From NCBI RefSeq assembly GCF_000711735.1, contig NZ_JONL01000001.1, positions 62,001-126,000 on the forward strand: a stretch of 64,000 nucleotides of DNA. The letters are read 5' to 3'. Below the pieces are notes generated by a model that saw only the letters and a program-made list of their open reading frames with translations, searched no databases and had not been told where the DNA came from. The DNA is from Maridesulfovibrio frigidus DSM 17176 (GTDB lineage: Bacteria > Desulfobacterota > Desulfovibrionia > Desulfovibrionales > Desulfovibrionaceae). Made by a program: the position numbers and the translations under genes. Of this stretch, positions 53,633 to 62,636 are shown one piece after another (within the stretch, counting starts at the first letter, position 1; every line of letters starts with the position of its first letter).

Positions 53633-54580
53633 TCAACTTTCTAAGACGCCAAGCAACGCAGAACCATACAAACCACTATCTTCATTATTATTTAGAAAAA
53701 CAGGAATATTATTCAGAACATTACTCATGGAACTAGATCTAGTAAATTCCTCGATAAAACTAGGGCCTTCAACAACAAACGGATTTTTGGCAATAATACC
53801 ACCGGAAATATACAGCCCACCGGTGGCAAGAATGCTGAGTGCATAGTTTCGGCAACATCTCGCTGTAAATTTTGTATACCAGTCACAAGTGATGCCGCCT
53901 TCAGCCATTTTTTTGGCAACTTCGCGGGGAGTTAAATCTTCGCCCGTCAGGTACAAATGAAGGGAATTAAGCCCCTTGCCCGTGAGAACCTCGTCACCAT
54001 AACAATACGAAATTTGTTTGCGATCCTTCACAAAAGCGCAGAAATCAAGTTCTTCAGAGGATTCGAAGGGAAAGGTAATATGCCCCGCTTCAGATGGGAC
54101 AGGCACAAAACTTCCGGAACACGGAACCAATGCACAGTGCCCAAAACCAGTCCCGGCACCAAGTACACCTAAGGTTCCTTCGGGAGCAAAAGTTCCCTGC
54201 TGTATAACACTTGCACCCTCAACCGCTGGGGTTCTGCAAGCGTAAGCCTGTGCGACAAAATCATTGATCAGTCGCGCTTTTTTGAATCCATAAACCGAGC
54301 TTCCCTTGGTAATATCCACAGCCCACGTCAAATTAGTAGGCTTGCAATAAACACCCTGCTCCACGGGGCCAGCAAGGGCCATCACCGTCATGTCAAAATC
54401 TTGGGGCGCATATGGAAATTCGCTTTCCGCAAGCTGACTTAAAAGCTCTTCGAAGCTATCCACTGCGGTACTGGAAAGCCATATCTTATCTTTCATTACA
54501 AGTTTGCCATCAGCGCCAACCTGAAACGCAGCAAACCTGCTATTTGTACCGCCAATATCAACAGCTAAAATCAACCCCAT
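53633..54580 (-). CDS. glk: glucokinase
   Basis: A 315-residue glucokinase of the Glk (non-ROK) family: VDIGGTNSRFAAFQV opens the ATP-binding fold, LAGPVEQGVYCKPTNLTWAVD and LINDFVAQAYA follow, and LGAGTGFGHCAL is the phosphate 2-type segment, with ISGGIIAKNPF near the end. It phosphorylates glucose to glucose 6-phosphate in the cytosol. It lies 35 bases upstream of the flavoprotein gene on the same strand, so they may be cotranscribed. Confidence 0.9.
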   Translation of the reverse strand: MGLILAVDIGGTNSRFAAFQVGADGKLVMKDKIWLSSTAVDSFEELLSQLAESEFPYAPQDFDMTVMALAGPVEQGVYCKPTNLTWAVDITKGSSVYGFKKARLINDFVAQAYACRTPAVEGASVIQQGTFAPEGTLGVLGAGTGFGHCALVPCSGSFVPVPSEAGHITFPFESSEELDFCAFVKDRKQISYCYGDEVLTGKGLNSLHLYLTGEDLTPREVAKKMAEGGITCDWYTKFTARCCRNYALSILATGGLYISGGIIAKNPFVVEGPSFIEEFTRSSSMSNVLNNIPVFLNNNEDSGLYGSALLGVLES

Positions 54581-54713
54581 TATCTTGTACCCTCATATAT
54601 TTTATGCCAGTAAATCGTGATCTTTTTAAAAACTATATTTGACCCTAATACAGTCATATTAAAAAAGTAAATCAGGTAATATACCTTTTTTCAATTGGAG
54701 ATATGAAATGGCA

Positions 54714-54757
54714 TGAAAAAACCCGAACCATAGACTCATATGTGAGTACAGTTCGGG
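54714..54757 (-). terminator. intrinsic terminator of motAB
   Basis: CCCGAAC (54722-54728) pairs with GTTCGGG (54751-54757), with an inner ACTCA/TGAGT stem; on the minus strand six Ts follow. Confidence 0.8.
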
Positions 54758-54815
54758 CTTTGCTTTACTAGCTTGGTGAGCTTCTTCCATCACCTGTCAA
54801 TACCGTGCAGGGTCA

Positions 54816-55679
54816 TCAGGAAGCTTTTACCAAGGGAATTTCGTGTAGAATATTGGTCTTGCCATCCTTGGCATCCTTACGCATCTTGATATACTTTCTA
54901 GTTATGTTCCTAAGGGCTTCGGTCTTACCTTCTCGATTATTGGGGCAAAGAAATGCTACCAACTTGCGTTCTAACTTGTACGGATTCTGCTCATTCTTGA
55001 TGGCAATAATTCCGTCCATAATCATTTTCTGGTTAATCAGCTCATTTCTGGTTCTACAGCGAACTGTTTCAGCCATAGGCGCGAAAATCATGTTGCTGAG
55101 AACTACCCCATAAAGAGTTGAAATAAATGCTACCGGAATATGCTTTAAAATAACAGCAGGATTATCAATCCCCATTAAGAGGCCTATCAAACCAATAACT
55201 GATCCTGCCACTCCGAATGCTGGTGCGAAACGGGCCAAGGACTGGAATACACGTTCAGATTCGTTTCTACGCATATTGAAAAATGACATTTCAGTTTTGA
55301 GGCAATCCTTGATTTCATCTTCAGTGAAATTATCCACCAATAACATCAATCCATTCTTGAGAAAGGCCATGGTTGTCTGCTCGCCTGCTTTCTCTAGGGA
55401 GAGCATACCATCCATGCGCGACCGCACACTCAAATCAAGCAAGGTGTCGACAATTTCTTCGTGTGTAGTGAGCCTACTTGAATAAGTATTTTGAACTACC
55501 TTAAAAGCGGAAGTAAGCTGTTCTACGGGGTAACTGAGCATGATCGCTACAGCCAGTCCTGACATTACGATAGCAAATGCAGCTGCGTTCCAGTAGAGCG
55601 AGATTCCACCGCTGAGCCAAAAACTTCCTATGAAAATTATTGCGGCAACTGAAACACCGACAAGATTCTTCCTGTTCAT
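54816..55679 (-). CDS. motA: MotA/TolQ/ExbB-type motor stator protein
   Basis: A 287-residue inner-membrane protein with four hydrophobic helices and the MotA/PomA arrangement: two helices near the N-terminus, a long cytoplasmic region with charged residues, then helices near PAFGVAGSVIGLIGLLMG and ISTLYGVVLSNMIFAP. With MotB it forms the proton or sodium channel of a flagellar stator. AAGGAGG precedes the ATG. It starts 12 bases after the MotB-like gene, in one transcript. No flagellar genes are adjacent. Confidence 0.85.
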   Translation of the reverse strand: MNRKNLVGVSVAAIIFIGSFWLSGGISLYWNAAAFAIVMSGLAVAIMLSYPVEQLTSAFKVVQNTYSSRLTTHEEIVDTLLDLSVRSRMDGMLSLEKAGEQTTMAFLKNGLMLLVDNFTEDEIKDCLKTEMSFFNMRRNESERVFQSLARFAPAFGVAGSVIGLIGLLMGIDNPAVILKHIPVAFISTLYGVVLSNMIFAPMAETVRCRTRNELINQKMIMDGIIAIKNEQNPYKLERKLVAFLCPNNREGKTEALRNITRKYIKMRKDAKDGKTNILHEIPLVKAS

Positions 55680-55691
55680 GACATTACCTCC

Positions 55692-56417
55692 TTACTTGGC
55701 ATTGACGTCAGGATTAATGACGAAAAGTTCTACACGACGATTATTACCTGAAACTTCACCCATGGTATCCGGGAGCTCAGGAAGGGTTCCACCTCGCCCG
55801 CTAACAAGAATACGCGCGGGGTCGATAGATTTTTCACTTATTAAATATTGTGCTACTTTTGCGGCGCGGCTTGCGGATAGCTCAAAAGCAGCCCCCGCTT
55901 CCAGCTTAGCAACGTCACTATGATCGGTATGACCGACGATATGTATGGCATGATGATTTTTTGTAAGAACTTCCGATATCTCAGCAAGATATTGCAAAGT
56001 CTTTGGCTCAAAGCTACTTTTTCCGGGAGCAAAGAAAGCATCACCGCGCATGACGATTTTCATCTGACCATTATCTTCACTGCCCACACTTACCGCTCCG
56101 TCACTGCTGCGATAAAGAACATCTTGAGGTGCCAAAAGAACTCTGGTGCTGCCGCTCATTGATTGACGATGAACGGAAAGCATATCAATGAGACTATCAA
56201 CTGGAGTGGGAGAAACTTTAGACTGCGCGTTGCTTGCAAAAATAACTTTAATGTTTTCCTCAGACTTGCTGTAGATAAACAGCACAACAAAGAGGACGAA
56301 CATTACCATCATAAGGTCAGCCCAAGGAACAGACCATCCATTCATGCCGGATGTATCAGAATCCGAGGAACCGAACTCCATCAAATCTATATCACATTTA
56401 AATTCATCGTTTCTCAT
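55692..56417 (-). CDS. motB: MotB-like OmpA-domain stator protein
   Basis: A 241-residue protein with one N-terminal membrane helix (about 32-50) that carries the ion-conducting aspartate Asp34 in WADLMMVMFVL, and a C-terminal OmpA-like peptidoglycan-binding domain with HIVGHTDHSD and VSGRGGTLPE-type blocks. It pairs with the MotA-like protein. GGAG precedes the ATG. OmpA-domain TolR-like proteins were considered, but the Asp helix and partner gene favour MotB. Confidence 0.88.
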   Translation of the reverse strand: MRNDEFKCDIDLMEFGSSDSDTSGMNGWSVPWADLMMVMFVLFVVLFIYSKSEENIKVIFASNAQSKVSPTPVDSLIDMLSVHRQSMSGSTRVLLAPQDVLYRSSDGAVSVGSEDNGQMKIVMRGDAFFAPGKSSFEPKTLQYLAEISEVLTKNHHAIHIVGHTDHSDVAKLEAGAAFELSASRAAKVAQYLISEKSIDPARILVSGRGGTLPELPDTMGEVSGNNRRVELFVINPDVNAK

Positions 56418-56598
56418 ACCATTGCTCCATGATCAAAAGATACAGGCCGCGCCCGAACGTTTCATCAATACTGTAGCAAGGGTAATGCCAAAATAATTAC
56501 TTCAATTATTATAAGTACTTATAAATAATAAAATGTAAATTAAGGAGGAATTATAGGAAAGTGTCAAAAAGAGAACAGAGGAGATATCAAGACAAAAA

Positions 56599-57555
56599 TC
56601 AGAGATTTATACAAAGGCCATCTTGGGCCATTATTATATTATCAGGTTTACGTTCAGCCAGCTCAGCGTAGGCCCTTGTATCTTGGAGAAATTTATCCAA
56701 CTGAAAATCATCAAGCACAGGTTCCTGATGAAACAGACATAGAGTTTTGACTCCGGCATAGCCAGACAACTCTACCGCGATAATATTATTGGAATGGCCC
56801 CAATCTTCTTTAATGGAATTAGCCTCAGCAAATGAATACTGAGCATCCATTATTAATAGATCCGCATCTTTAAAGAATTCTACAAATCCGGTATCAGCAA
56901 GCGCGGTTGCACTTTTATGTTCACAATCAGTTGAATAAACGGCTGATTTACCGTCTTTCTCAAATCGATAACCGTATGATCCACCCGGATGATACTGAGC
57001 TTTTACCTTAATATTAATGCCTGCAATTTCAAATTGCTGACCACTTCTAAGGCGTGTAAAATCAATATCTGCGGCCAATTGATCAAACTTAACAGGAAAG
57101 AAAGGGGCGCTCTGCTGATTGCGGAAAGCTTTTTCAAGAGTGGGGTGTCCACCGTAAAACGAAATTTTGTTTCCCTTCATATATGCGGGAATAAAAAATG
57201 GAAACCCTTGCAAATGGTCCCAATGAAGGTGCGAAATTAGAATATGGATATGAGCGCCTGTCCTACCTGCGCGCTCCGCCATGATTACGTTACCCAGATC
57301 ACGGAGTCCAGTTCCACAATCGCAAATAAGATAATCATCTCCAGTGGTTCCGATCTGAATACAAGGAGTATTCGTGCCGTATGAACCACGCACGGAAAAA
57401 GGTAGTTCATTGTCAATGAATGAATCGATATCGGTAGACGAATCTACGCCGCGAGCAACAGCTATCTCAAGCGCAGCTTTAACTTTCGCTCTAGCTCTGT
57501 CAGCATTATATGTGGCAGGTAGAGAGCCTCTAGCTCCCCATATACAAACTTTCAT
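56599..57555 (-). CDS. metallo-beta-lactamase-fold hydrolase
   Basis: A 318-residue MBL-fold hydrolase with the zinc motif HLHWDHLQG at residues 109-117 and further ligands at ECDCGT-like and YSTDCEHK blocks. The N-terminus KVCIWGARGSLPA and the inserted helices are typical of a group sometimes fused to or paired with response regulators or kinases; here it is alone. Substrate unknown. AGGAG precedes the ATG. It is distinct from the beta-CASP protein at 1-1430. Confidence 0.85.
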   Translation of the reverse strand: MKVCIWGARGSLPATYNADRARAKVKAALEIAVARGVDSSTDIDSFIDNELPFSVRGSYGTNTPCIQIGTTGDDYLICDCGTGLRDLGNVIMAERAGRTGAHIHILISHLHWDHLQGFPFFIPAYMKGNKISFYGGHPTLEKAFRNQQSAPFFPVKFDQLAADIDFTRLRSGQQFEIAGINIKVKAQYHPGGSYGYRFEKDGKSAVYSTDCEHKSATALADTGFVEFFKDADLLIMDAQYSFAEANSIKEDWGHSNNIIAVELSGYAGVKTLCLFHQEPVLDDFQLDKFLQDTRAYAELAERKPDNIIMAQDGLCINL

Positions 57556-57781
57556 TCATTAACTCCTAATCTTACATTCATAATATCATTACATATAGAT
57601 CATAAAAAGTGCAACAGGTCATTAGCAATAATAACACACACCTGTTACTCTCCTATACGCTCCCACTGAAAGTATAACAACGAAGTGCTAGCACCCCTGC
57701 TTGACAATCTTTCATTATTAGCTTGAAATGATTAATCAATTTAAAACATGTAACTGTGAAGCAATCAAATATAATATAAAA

Positions 57782-58387
57782 ATGAAAATATATGAAACTC
57801 TTAGCCCGTTGACGCTAGGGTCTGGTTCACCGCGAAGGGATGAACTACTAAGTTCTGTAGGTTTGAAATTTAAAATCAGTCCTGCTACATGCGAAGAACC
57901 CTCCGCTGAACCAGGACAATTACCTGAAGACTATGCAATTGAAATGGCTCTGATGAAAGCACGGAACGTTGCGAAGTCATGCCCGGGCACCCTTGTAATC
58001 GGTGCAGACACAATTGTCGCTAGAGATTTAGATATCCTAGGTAAACCACGCGATCGAAATAATGCAGTTGAAATGATAAAAAGCCTCTGCGGAAGATCCC
58101 ACAAAGTCATTACAGGCTGCGCTCTAATTTCTAAAAATGGCGATGAAATAAGCTACGCAGTTACGACGGATGTTGAATTTATCAACTGTGACATAGCCGC
58201 AATTAGAGCCTATGTGGCAACCGGAGAACCTGATGATAAAGCCGGAGCTTATGCAATTCAGGGACAGGGAGCCTTTTTAGTTAAGGGGATATGTGGATCT
58301 TACACGAATGTCGTAGGACTACCTTTAGCACGCATAATGGAATCTTTGATTTCACTAAAAGCTGTCTGCCCGATCAGCACTGAATAA
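57782..58387 (+). CDS. Maf-family nucleotide pyrophosphatase
   Basis: A protein of about 201 residues in the Maf/YhdE family, which hydrolyses non-canonical nucleoside triphosphates (often dTTP/UTP-like). SGSPRRDELLSSVGL is the standard N-terminal signature; ADTIVARD and GKPRDRNNAVEM follow, and KAGAYAIQGQGA near the end is another Maf block. The ATG at 57782 is preferred to one at 57728 because family proteins begin just before this signature; neither has a clear ribosome binding site. Confidence 0.9.
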   Translation: MKIYETLSPLTLGSGSPRRDELLSSVGLKFKISPATCEEPSAEPGQLPEDYAIEMALMKARNVAKSCPGTLVIGADTIVARDLDILGKPRDRNNAVEMIKSLCGRSHKVITGCALISKNGDEISYAVTTDVEFINCDIAAIRAYVATGEPDDKAGAYAIQGQGAFLVKGICGSYTNVVGLPLARIMESLISLKAVCPISTE

Positions 58388-58513
58388 TTTATAATATCAT
58401 TTGTTCTAGATTATGTGTCCTTATGACATAGTTCTTTGTAAAGCATTGCGATATTTTTATCTGAATGCTAATTTTTTAATGCAAATGTAGTTTAACTTTT
58501 TACATAAGTAAAA

Positions 58514-60727
58514 ATGCCACAAAATAAAAAAGACATAGATCCACACAGAAGTGTTAATGAATCAGAGCTATTCACTAGAAAAGTTTCCGGTCATCCAGAC
58601 ATTCTAAAGCTTTTTCTAGATAGCGCGGATCATGTGGTGACGATTAAAGACACTTCACTCAGATATGTTACTGTAAATAAGTCTTTTTTGAATTACGGCG
58701 ACTTTAAATGCCTTGATCAGATAGTAGGTAAAACCACTCAAGAAGTTTACCATGGCAAGGCTATCCCTGAAAAAATTTCCCTAGTCGACCACTATGACAA
58801 ACTAGCCCTGAAGCTTCCCAAGGGAGAACATATTGCTTTTGAAGTGGCTTTGCCTAATCAGAATGGAGAAGTTTTTACATTTCTAGCAAAAAGATTCCCT
58901 ATATTCAGTGCCAGCAACAAACTGGTCGGAGTTGGCGCTATTGCAGCGGATATCACAGAGAGAAAAATCATTGAGCACGAGCTAGAAAGGGTGCGCGAAG
59001 AGCTCAAAGAGCATAATATAGTTCAAGAAAAGACTCTGCACGATGCCAATGAAAATTTACAGTTTATGAACCATGTATTTAAAAATACACTAGACGGTGT
59101 CATAATCACCGATGCAACGGGCGCAGCGCTACAGATCAACCCTTCCTTCACAGAGATCACCGGCTACACTTTTGATGAAATAGTTGGTGAAAATCCGCGC
59201 ATATTAAAATCCGATTATCACGACGATTCTTTCTATCAAGAGATGTGGAAATCTTTGCTGAAAACAGGCAAATGGGATGGAGAACTCTGGAACAGACGTA
59301 AAAATGGCGAAATATACCCACAACGGCTCAGCATAAGTGCTATTTATGATTCCGATGGGATCATAACTCATTACGTAGGTGTAAATAACGATGTGAGCGA
59401 ACTTAAGCGCAAAGAGGAAAAAATAAATTTCTACGCCTACCATGATGCTCTGACAAACCTCCCTAACCGTAGGCTTTTTTCAGACAGACTTAGAACAGAG
59501 ATCGTTAAATGCGCAAAAAATGGATGCCAGCTAGCGCTATTATACATTGATTTTGATGATTTTAAAAAAGTTAATGATTCCTTAGGTTACTCTGTCGGCG
59601 ATGAACTCCTTAAAGTTTTTACTGAGAGAATTAAAGAAACAATCAGCCAGTCAGACCTTTTCGCAAGAATTGGAAGCGACGAATTTGCGATAGGCTTGGT
59701 GAACTACGATAGTATTAATTCACTGATGTCTTTATCCAGAAAAATTAAAGGGCTATTCTTAGATCCTTTTAAAATTCAAAACCACGATATTTTCTTGAAT
59801 GCCAGCATTGGAATTTCGACTTACCCTGATGATGCTGACACCCCGGAATTACTTCTGCAGCATGCTGACACAGCTATGCATCAAATGAAATTAGAAAACG
59901 GAAACGGAGGGGAAGTCCGATTTTACACAACCGAAATGCAAGTTCGGGCGCAGAATAAAATTGACATGGAATCTGCAATCCGCAAAGGGTTAGCGAATGG
60001 AGAGTTTGTACCTTTTTATCAGGCCAAAATAAATTCCATAACTGGCAAAATTTATGGAATGGAAGCACTTGCGCGCTGGGTAAAAAAAGATGGTGAAATT
60101 ATTCCGCCAAACCAATTCATAGATATTGCCGAAAACCTTAACCTAATTGGCGACATCGATAATCAAATTTTACAAATAGCCCTTCGCGACATGGAAACAT
60201 GGGAAAAAGCAGGACACGATGGTTTAATAGTTTCAGTTAATGTTTCAGCAAAAGAGCTTGAAGATCTCTATTTCACAAGCAAAATTATAAGTGCCCTTAG
60301 CGCGCATAAAGTGAATCATAATCAGCTTGAAATTGAAATAACTGAGTCACTTATCATGAAAAATGTAGAGAAGAAGATATCCCTTTTAAACATCTTAAAC
60401 TCAACCGGAATACAAATTGCCATTGATGATTTCGGTACAGGCTACTCTTCACTCAGCTACCTGAAAACTCTCCCAATCCACACCCTCAAAATTGATAGAT
60501 CATTTATAAACGACATTTCAGATGATGAAAATGATATGGCTATAGTTTCTGCAATAATCAGCATGGCAAGCAAGATGGGTCTTGAAGTTATTGCTGAAGG
60601 TGTTGAGCAGGAAAATCAGATAACATTACTTCGAAACGAAGGGTGTAATCTAATACAGGGTTTTTACTATACAAAACCCCTGCCCAAAAGCGACTTTCTG
60701 ACTTATTTGAATGATCAAAACAGCTAA
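58514..60727 (+). CDS. PAS-PAS-GGDEF-EAL cyclic-di-GMP protein
   Basis: A 737-residue cytosolic sensor: a PAS domain at about 28-155, a short coiled coil, a second PAS at about 185-300 (with VIITDATGAALQINPSFTEITGY), a GGDEF domain at 305-470 with GSDEF in place of GGDEF, and an EAL domain at 480-735 with YQAKINS, EALARW, IEITES, DDFGTGYSSLSYL and GFYYTKPL, all essential residues present. It is probably mainly a phosphodiesterase, with GGDEF activity uncertain. PAS cofactors are not predicted. The gene stands alone. Confidence 0.9.
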   Translation: MPQNKKDIDPHRSVNESELFTRKVSGHPDILKLFLDSADHVVTIKDTSLRYVTVNKSFLNYGDFKCLDQIVGKTTQEVYHGKAIPEKISLVDHYDKLALKLPKGEHIAFEVALPNQNGEVFTFLAKRFPIFSASNKLVGVGAIAADITERKIIEHELERVREELKEHNIVQEKTLHDANENLQFMNHVFKNTLDGVIITDATGAALQINPSFTEITGYTFDEIVGENPRILKSDYHDDSFYQEMWKSLLKTGKWDGELWNRRKNGEIYPQRLSISAIYDSDGIITHYVGVNNDVSELKRKEEKINFYAYHDALTNLPNRRLFSDRLRTEIVKCAKNGCQLALLYIDFDDFKKVNDSLGYSVGDELLKVFTERIKETISQSDLFARIGSDEFAIGLVNYDSINSLMSLSRKIKGLFLDPFKIQNHDIFLNASIGISTYPDDADTPELLLQHADTAMHQMKLENGNGGEVRFYTTEMQVRAQNKIDMESAIRKGLANGEFVPFYQAKINSITGKIYGMEALARWVKKDGEIIPPNQFIDIAENLNLIGDIDNQILQIALRDMETWEKAGHDGLIVSVNVSAKELEDLYFTSKIISALSAHKVNHNQLEIEITESLIMKNVEKKISLLNILNSTGIQIAIDDFGTGYSSLSYLKTLPIHTLKIDRSFINDISDDENDMAIVSAIISMASKMGLEVIAEGVEQENQITLLRNEGCNLIQGFYYTKPLPKSDFLTYLNDQNS

Positions 60728-60831
60728 GGCCCACCCCCATTGAGAAGAACCCCACCCATAACCCCTGACTGTTTCAAAAAACCCTACCAATAGTTACTAC
60801 CTATTCGAGTCAAAATACATAGTTCAGCTAG

Positions 60832-60859
60832 TTTACACTTCTTCATAATTTGATATTTT
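60832..60859 (+). promoter_or_regulatory. candidate promoter of the CII-like gene
   Basis: TTTACA (60832-60837) and TATTTT (60854-60859) are 16 bases apart and 61 bases before the start codon. Confidence 0.35.
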
Positions 60860-60869
60860 AAATACTAGA

Positions 60870-60882
60870 GACACACAGTGTC
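60870..60882. promoter_or_regulatory. palindromic operator candidate near the CII-like gene
   Basis: GACAC (60870-60874) and GTGTC (60878-60882) flank ACA, just downstream of the predicted promoter, as expected for a repressor site overlapping transcription start. Confidence 0.4.
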
Positions 60883-60920
60883 CAAGTAAGACGATCTGCA
60901 TTTAATGAAGGAGAATTAGA

Positions 60921-61178
60921 ATGAATCTTGAATCTATCACTAAAATGACCCAAGACGTGGTACTCGAAGGCAACAAACCTGCCAAAGAAGTAGCTCAAAA
61001 CATAGGAAAGCCGTATTCAACACTTCTGAGAGAAATCAATCCTTTTGATCAGAATGCGAAACTTGGGGCGGGCACTTTACTTGATATCCTAAAAGCTACA
61101 AACGAAGTTAAACTTCTTGAACATATGGCTAAAAGCATTGGATATACAATTAAGCCAAACAACGCGCACCAAGCTTAA
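60921..61178 (+). CDS. phage CII-like regulatory protein
   Basis: An 85-residue protein resembling phage regulatory CII-type proteins: a helix-turn-helix-like block KEVAQNIGKPYSTLLREIN (about 22-40), followed by LGAGTLLDILKATNEVKLLEHMAKSIGY. AAGGAG precedes the ATG. It has its own promoter candidate, a palindrome and a terminator, so it is a single regulatory unit. No prophage genes surround it; similar stand-alone genes occur in this bacterial group. Targets are unknown. Confidence 0.7.
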   Translation: MNLESITKMTQDVVLEGNKPAKEVAQNIGKPYSTLLREINPFDQNAKLGAGTLLDILKATNEVKLLEHMAKSIGYTIKPNNAHQA

Positions 61179-61202
61179 TCTTTCTTCGAATATACTTCTT
61201 AT

Positions 61203-61234
61203 AAGCCTGGACTGTTTATTCAGTTCAGGCCTTT
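61203..61234 (+). terminator. intrinsic terminator of the CII-like gene
   Basis: GCCTGGACTG (61205-61214) pairs with CAGTTCAGGC (61221-61230), one G-T pair, then CTTTGC. Confidence 0.7.
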
Positions 61235-61276
61235 GCTATTCTGGACTTTTTTCTCCATTAAGCTGATAATGTATCT

Positions 61277-61741
61277 ATGAAAAAAATACACAGCAAAATA
61301 CTTGTTAATATCGCCACACTCGGACCAGTAGGCTTTCTCCCAAAAGCTCCGGGAACATGGGGGTCCGCAGTTGCAGCAATCTGTGCACCATTCTGTTTCT
61401 ACCCCTTCCCATTCGCCGTCAAAGTCCTCATCCTAGCCTTCATTTTCATATTTGGAGCTATGGCTTCTTCTGAAGCTGAAGTTCAGTTAGGAAAGAAAGA
61501 CCCGGGTTGTGTCATCATTGACGAGGTGCTTGGACAGTGGATTACATACCTGCCCTTCGGGCTGATGACAGGATCACAGCTCATAGTAGGGTTTGTATTT
61601 TTCAGAATATTTGACATTCTGAAACCATGGCCCATTAAGCAATCAGAAAAGTGGCTAAAATCTGGCTGGGGAGTTATGATTGATGATGTTTTTGCAGGAG
61701 TCTATGCAGCAATCGCACTTTGGCTTTTTAGAATGATATAG
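61277..61741 (+). CDS. pgpA: phosphatidylglycerophosphatase A
   Basis: A 154-residue membrane enzyme dephosphorylating phosphatidylglycerophosphate to phosphatidylglycerol. The family start FLPKAPGTWGSAVA, then IIDEVLGQWITYL, RIFDILKPWPIKQSE and VMIDDVFAGVYAA are present, with three to four hydrophobic helices. The ribosome binding site is weak. It converges with pal, separated by a bidirectional terminator. Confidence 0.93.
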   Translation: MKKIHSKILVNIATLGPVGFLPKAPGTWGSAVAAICAPFCFYPFPFAVKVLILAFIFIFGAMASSEAEVQLGKKDPGCVIIDEVLGQWITYLPFGLMTGSQLIVGFVFFRIFDILKPWPIKQSEKWLKSGWGVMIDDVFAGVYAAIALWLFRMI

Positions 61742-61780
61742 TTCTTAACAGTGAATAGAATCCCCCCAGATTCCATAGAA

Positions 61781-61813
61781 AAAGTCCCTGCTTTCATTGA
61801 AAGCAGGGACTTT
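61781..61813. terminator. bidirectional terminator between pgpA and pal
   Basis: AAAGTCCCTGCTTTC (61781-61795) pairs perfectly with GAAAGCAGGGACTTT (61799-61813), loop ATT, with T/A tracts on both sides. Confidence 0.9.
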
Positions 61814-61849
61814 AAATTATCTAAAATTAAAGCGGTCGTTTTTGATCAA

Positions 61850-62440
61850 CTAGTAAGTCAATCTAAACTGCGCTCTACGGTTCATTTCCCAGGCAGTTTC
61901 ATTATGAGCTGTGTCTATTGGATTTTCCTCTCCGAAGCTTACAATGCTAAGCCTTTCCGGAGCTACTCCAAGCAGAATCAAAAATTCATACGCTGCACGG
62001 GCACGACGCTCACCAAGGGCAAGGTTATACTCTTCGGTTCCGCGTTCATCACAGTAACCTTCAATAACAATTGTTACGTTGGCATATTGCTTAAGAAGCT
62101 CTGCCTTGGTCTGAAGTAGCGGACGATATTCTGGTTTAATTTCAAAGGAATCGAAATCAAAGTGGATGATATTACCAAGTTTAACGACAACGTCTTCAAA
62201 CTCTCTAGCAGCTTCAGCAGCTAGACGTTCTTCTTCAAGCGCCTGTTCCTGAAGCTCTCTCTCTCTTTCCATTCTGGCTTGTTCTTCCTGCCTTACTCTT
62301 TCCTTTTCCTGCTGGTTTTCCATTCTTTGTTCTACAGCTGGTGTCGCAGTATTAGACTCAACACGCTTTTTAGAACAACCGGCACCCAGACCGGCGATCA
62401 ACATGAACGCAACACACAAAATTATAGCTCTAGCTTTCAT
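61850..62440 (-). CDS. pal: peptidoglycan-associated lipoprotein Pal
   Basis: A 196-residue outer-membrane lipoprotein. Lipobox LGAGC gives acylated Cys22; a charged, glutamate/arginine-rich coil (about 40-85) leads to the OmpA-like peptidoglycan-binding domain with IHFDFDSFEIKPEYRPLL, IEGYCDERGTEEYNLALGERRA and a C-terminal RRAQFRLTY. AGGAGG precedes the ATG. It follows tolB on the same strand, as expected for the Tol-Pal system. Confidence 0.95.
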   Translation of the reverse strand: MKARAIILCVAFMLIAGLGAGCSKKRVESNTATPAVEQRMENQQEKERVRQEEQARMERERELQEQALEEERLAAEAAREFEDVVVKLGNIIHFDFDSFEIKPEYRPLLQTKAELLKQYANVTIVIEGYCDERGTEEYNLALGERRARAAYEFLILLGVAPERLSIVSFGEENPIDTAHNETAWEMNRRAQFRLTY

Positions 62441-62636
62441 TTGCCCTCCTGAAAAGGAACTTTAAAGGACAGGAGATTGTCCACACCAAGTGGAAAAAAC
62501 TCTTAAATTTTTTAACTTCCGATGCTTAGACCCTAAAGTGTTTTGTGAAAAAATCAAGTCATCACGGAAACAGATCTGTTAAAATTTGAAATTAAACACA
62601 TATTATCAACAAAAAACGTAATAAAAGACTACATAA

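Noticed and set aside
60921-61178. prophage remnant
   Set aside because: Only one phage-type gene is seen; there is no integrase, attachment site or tRNA nearby.
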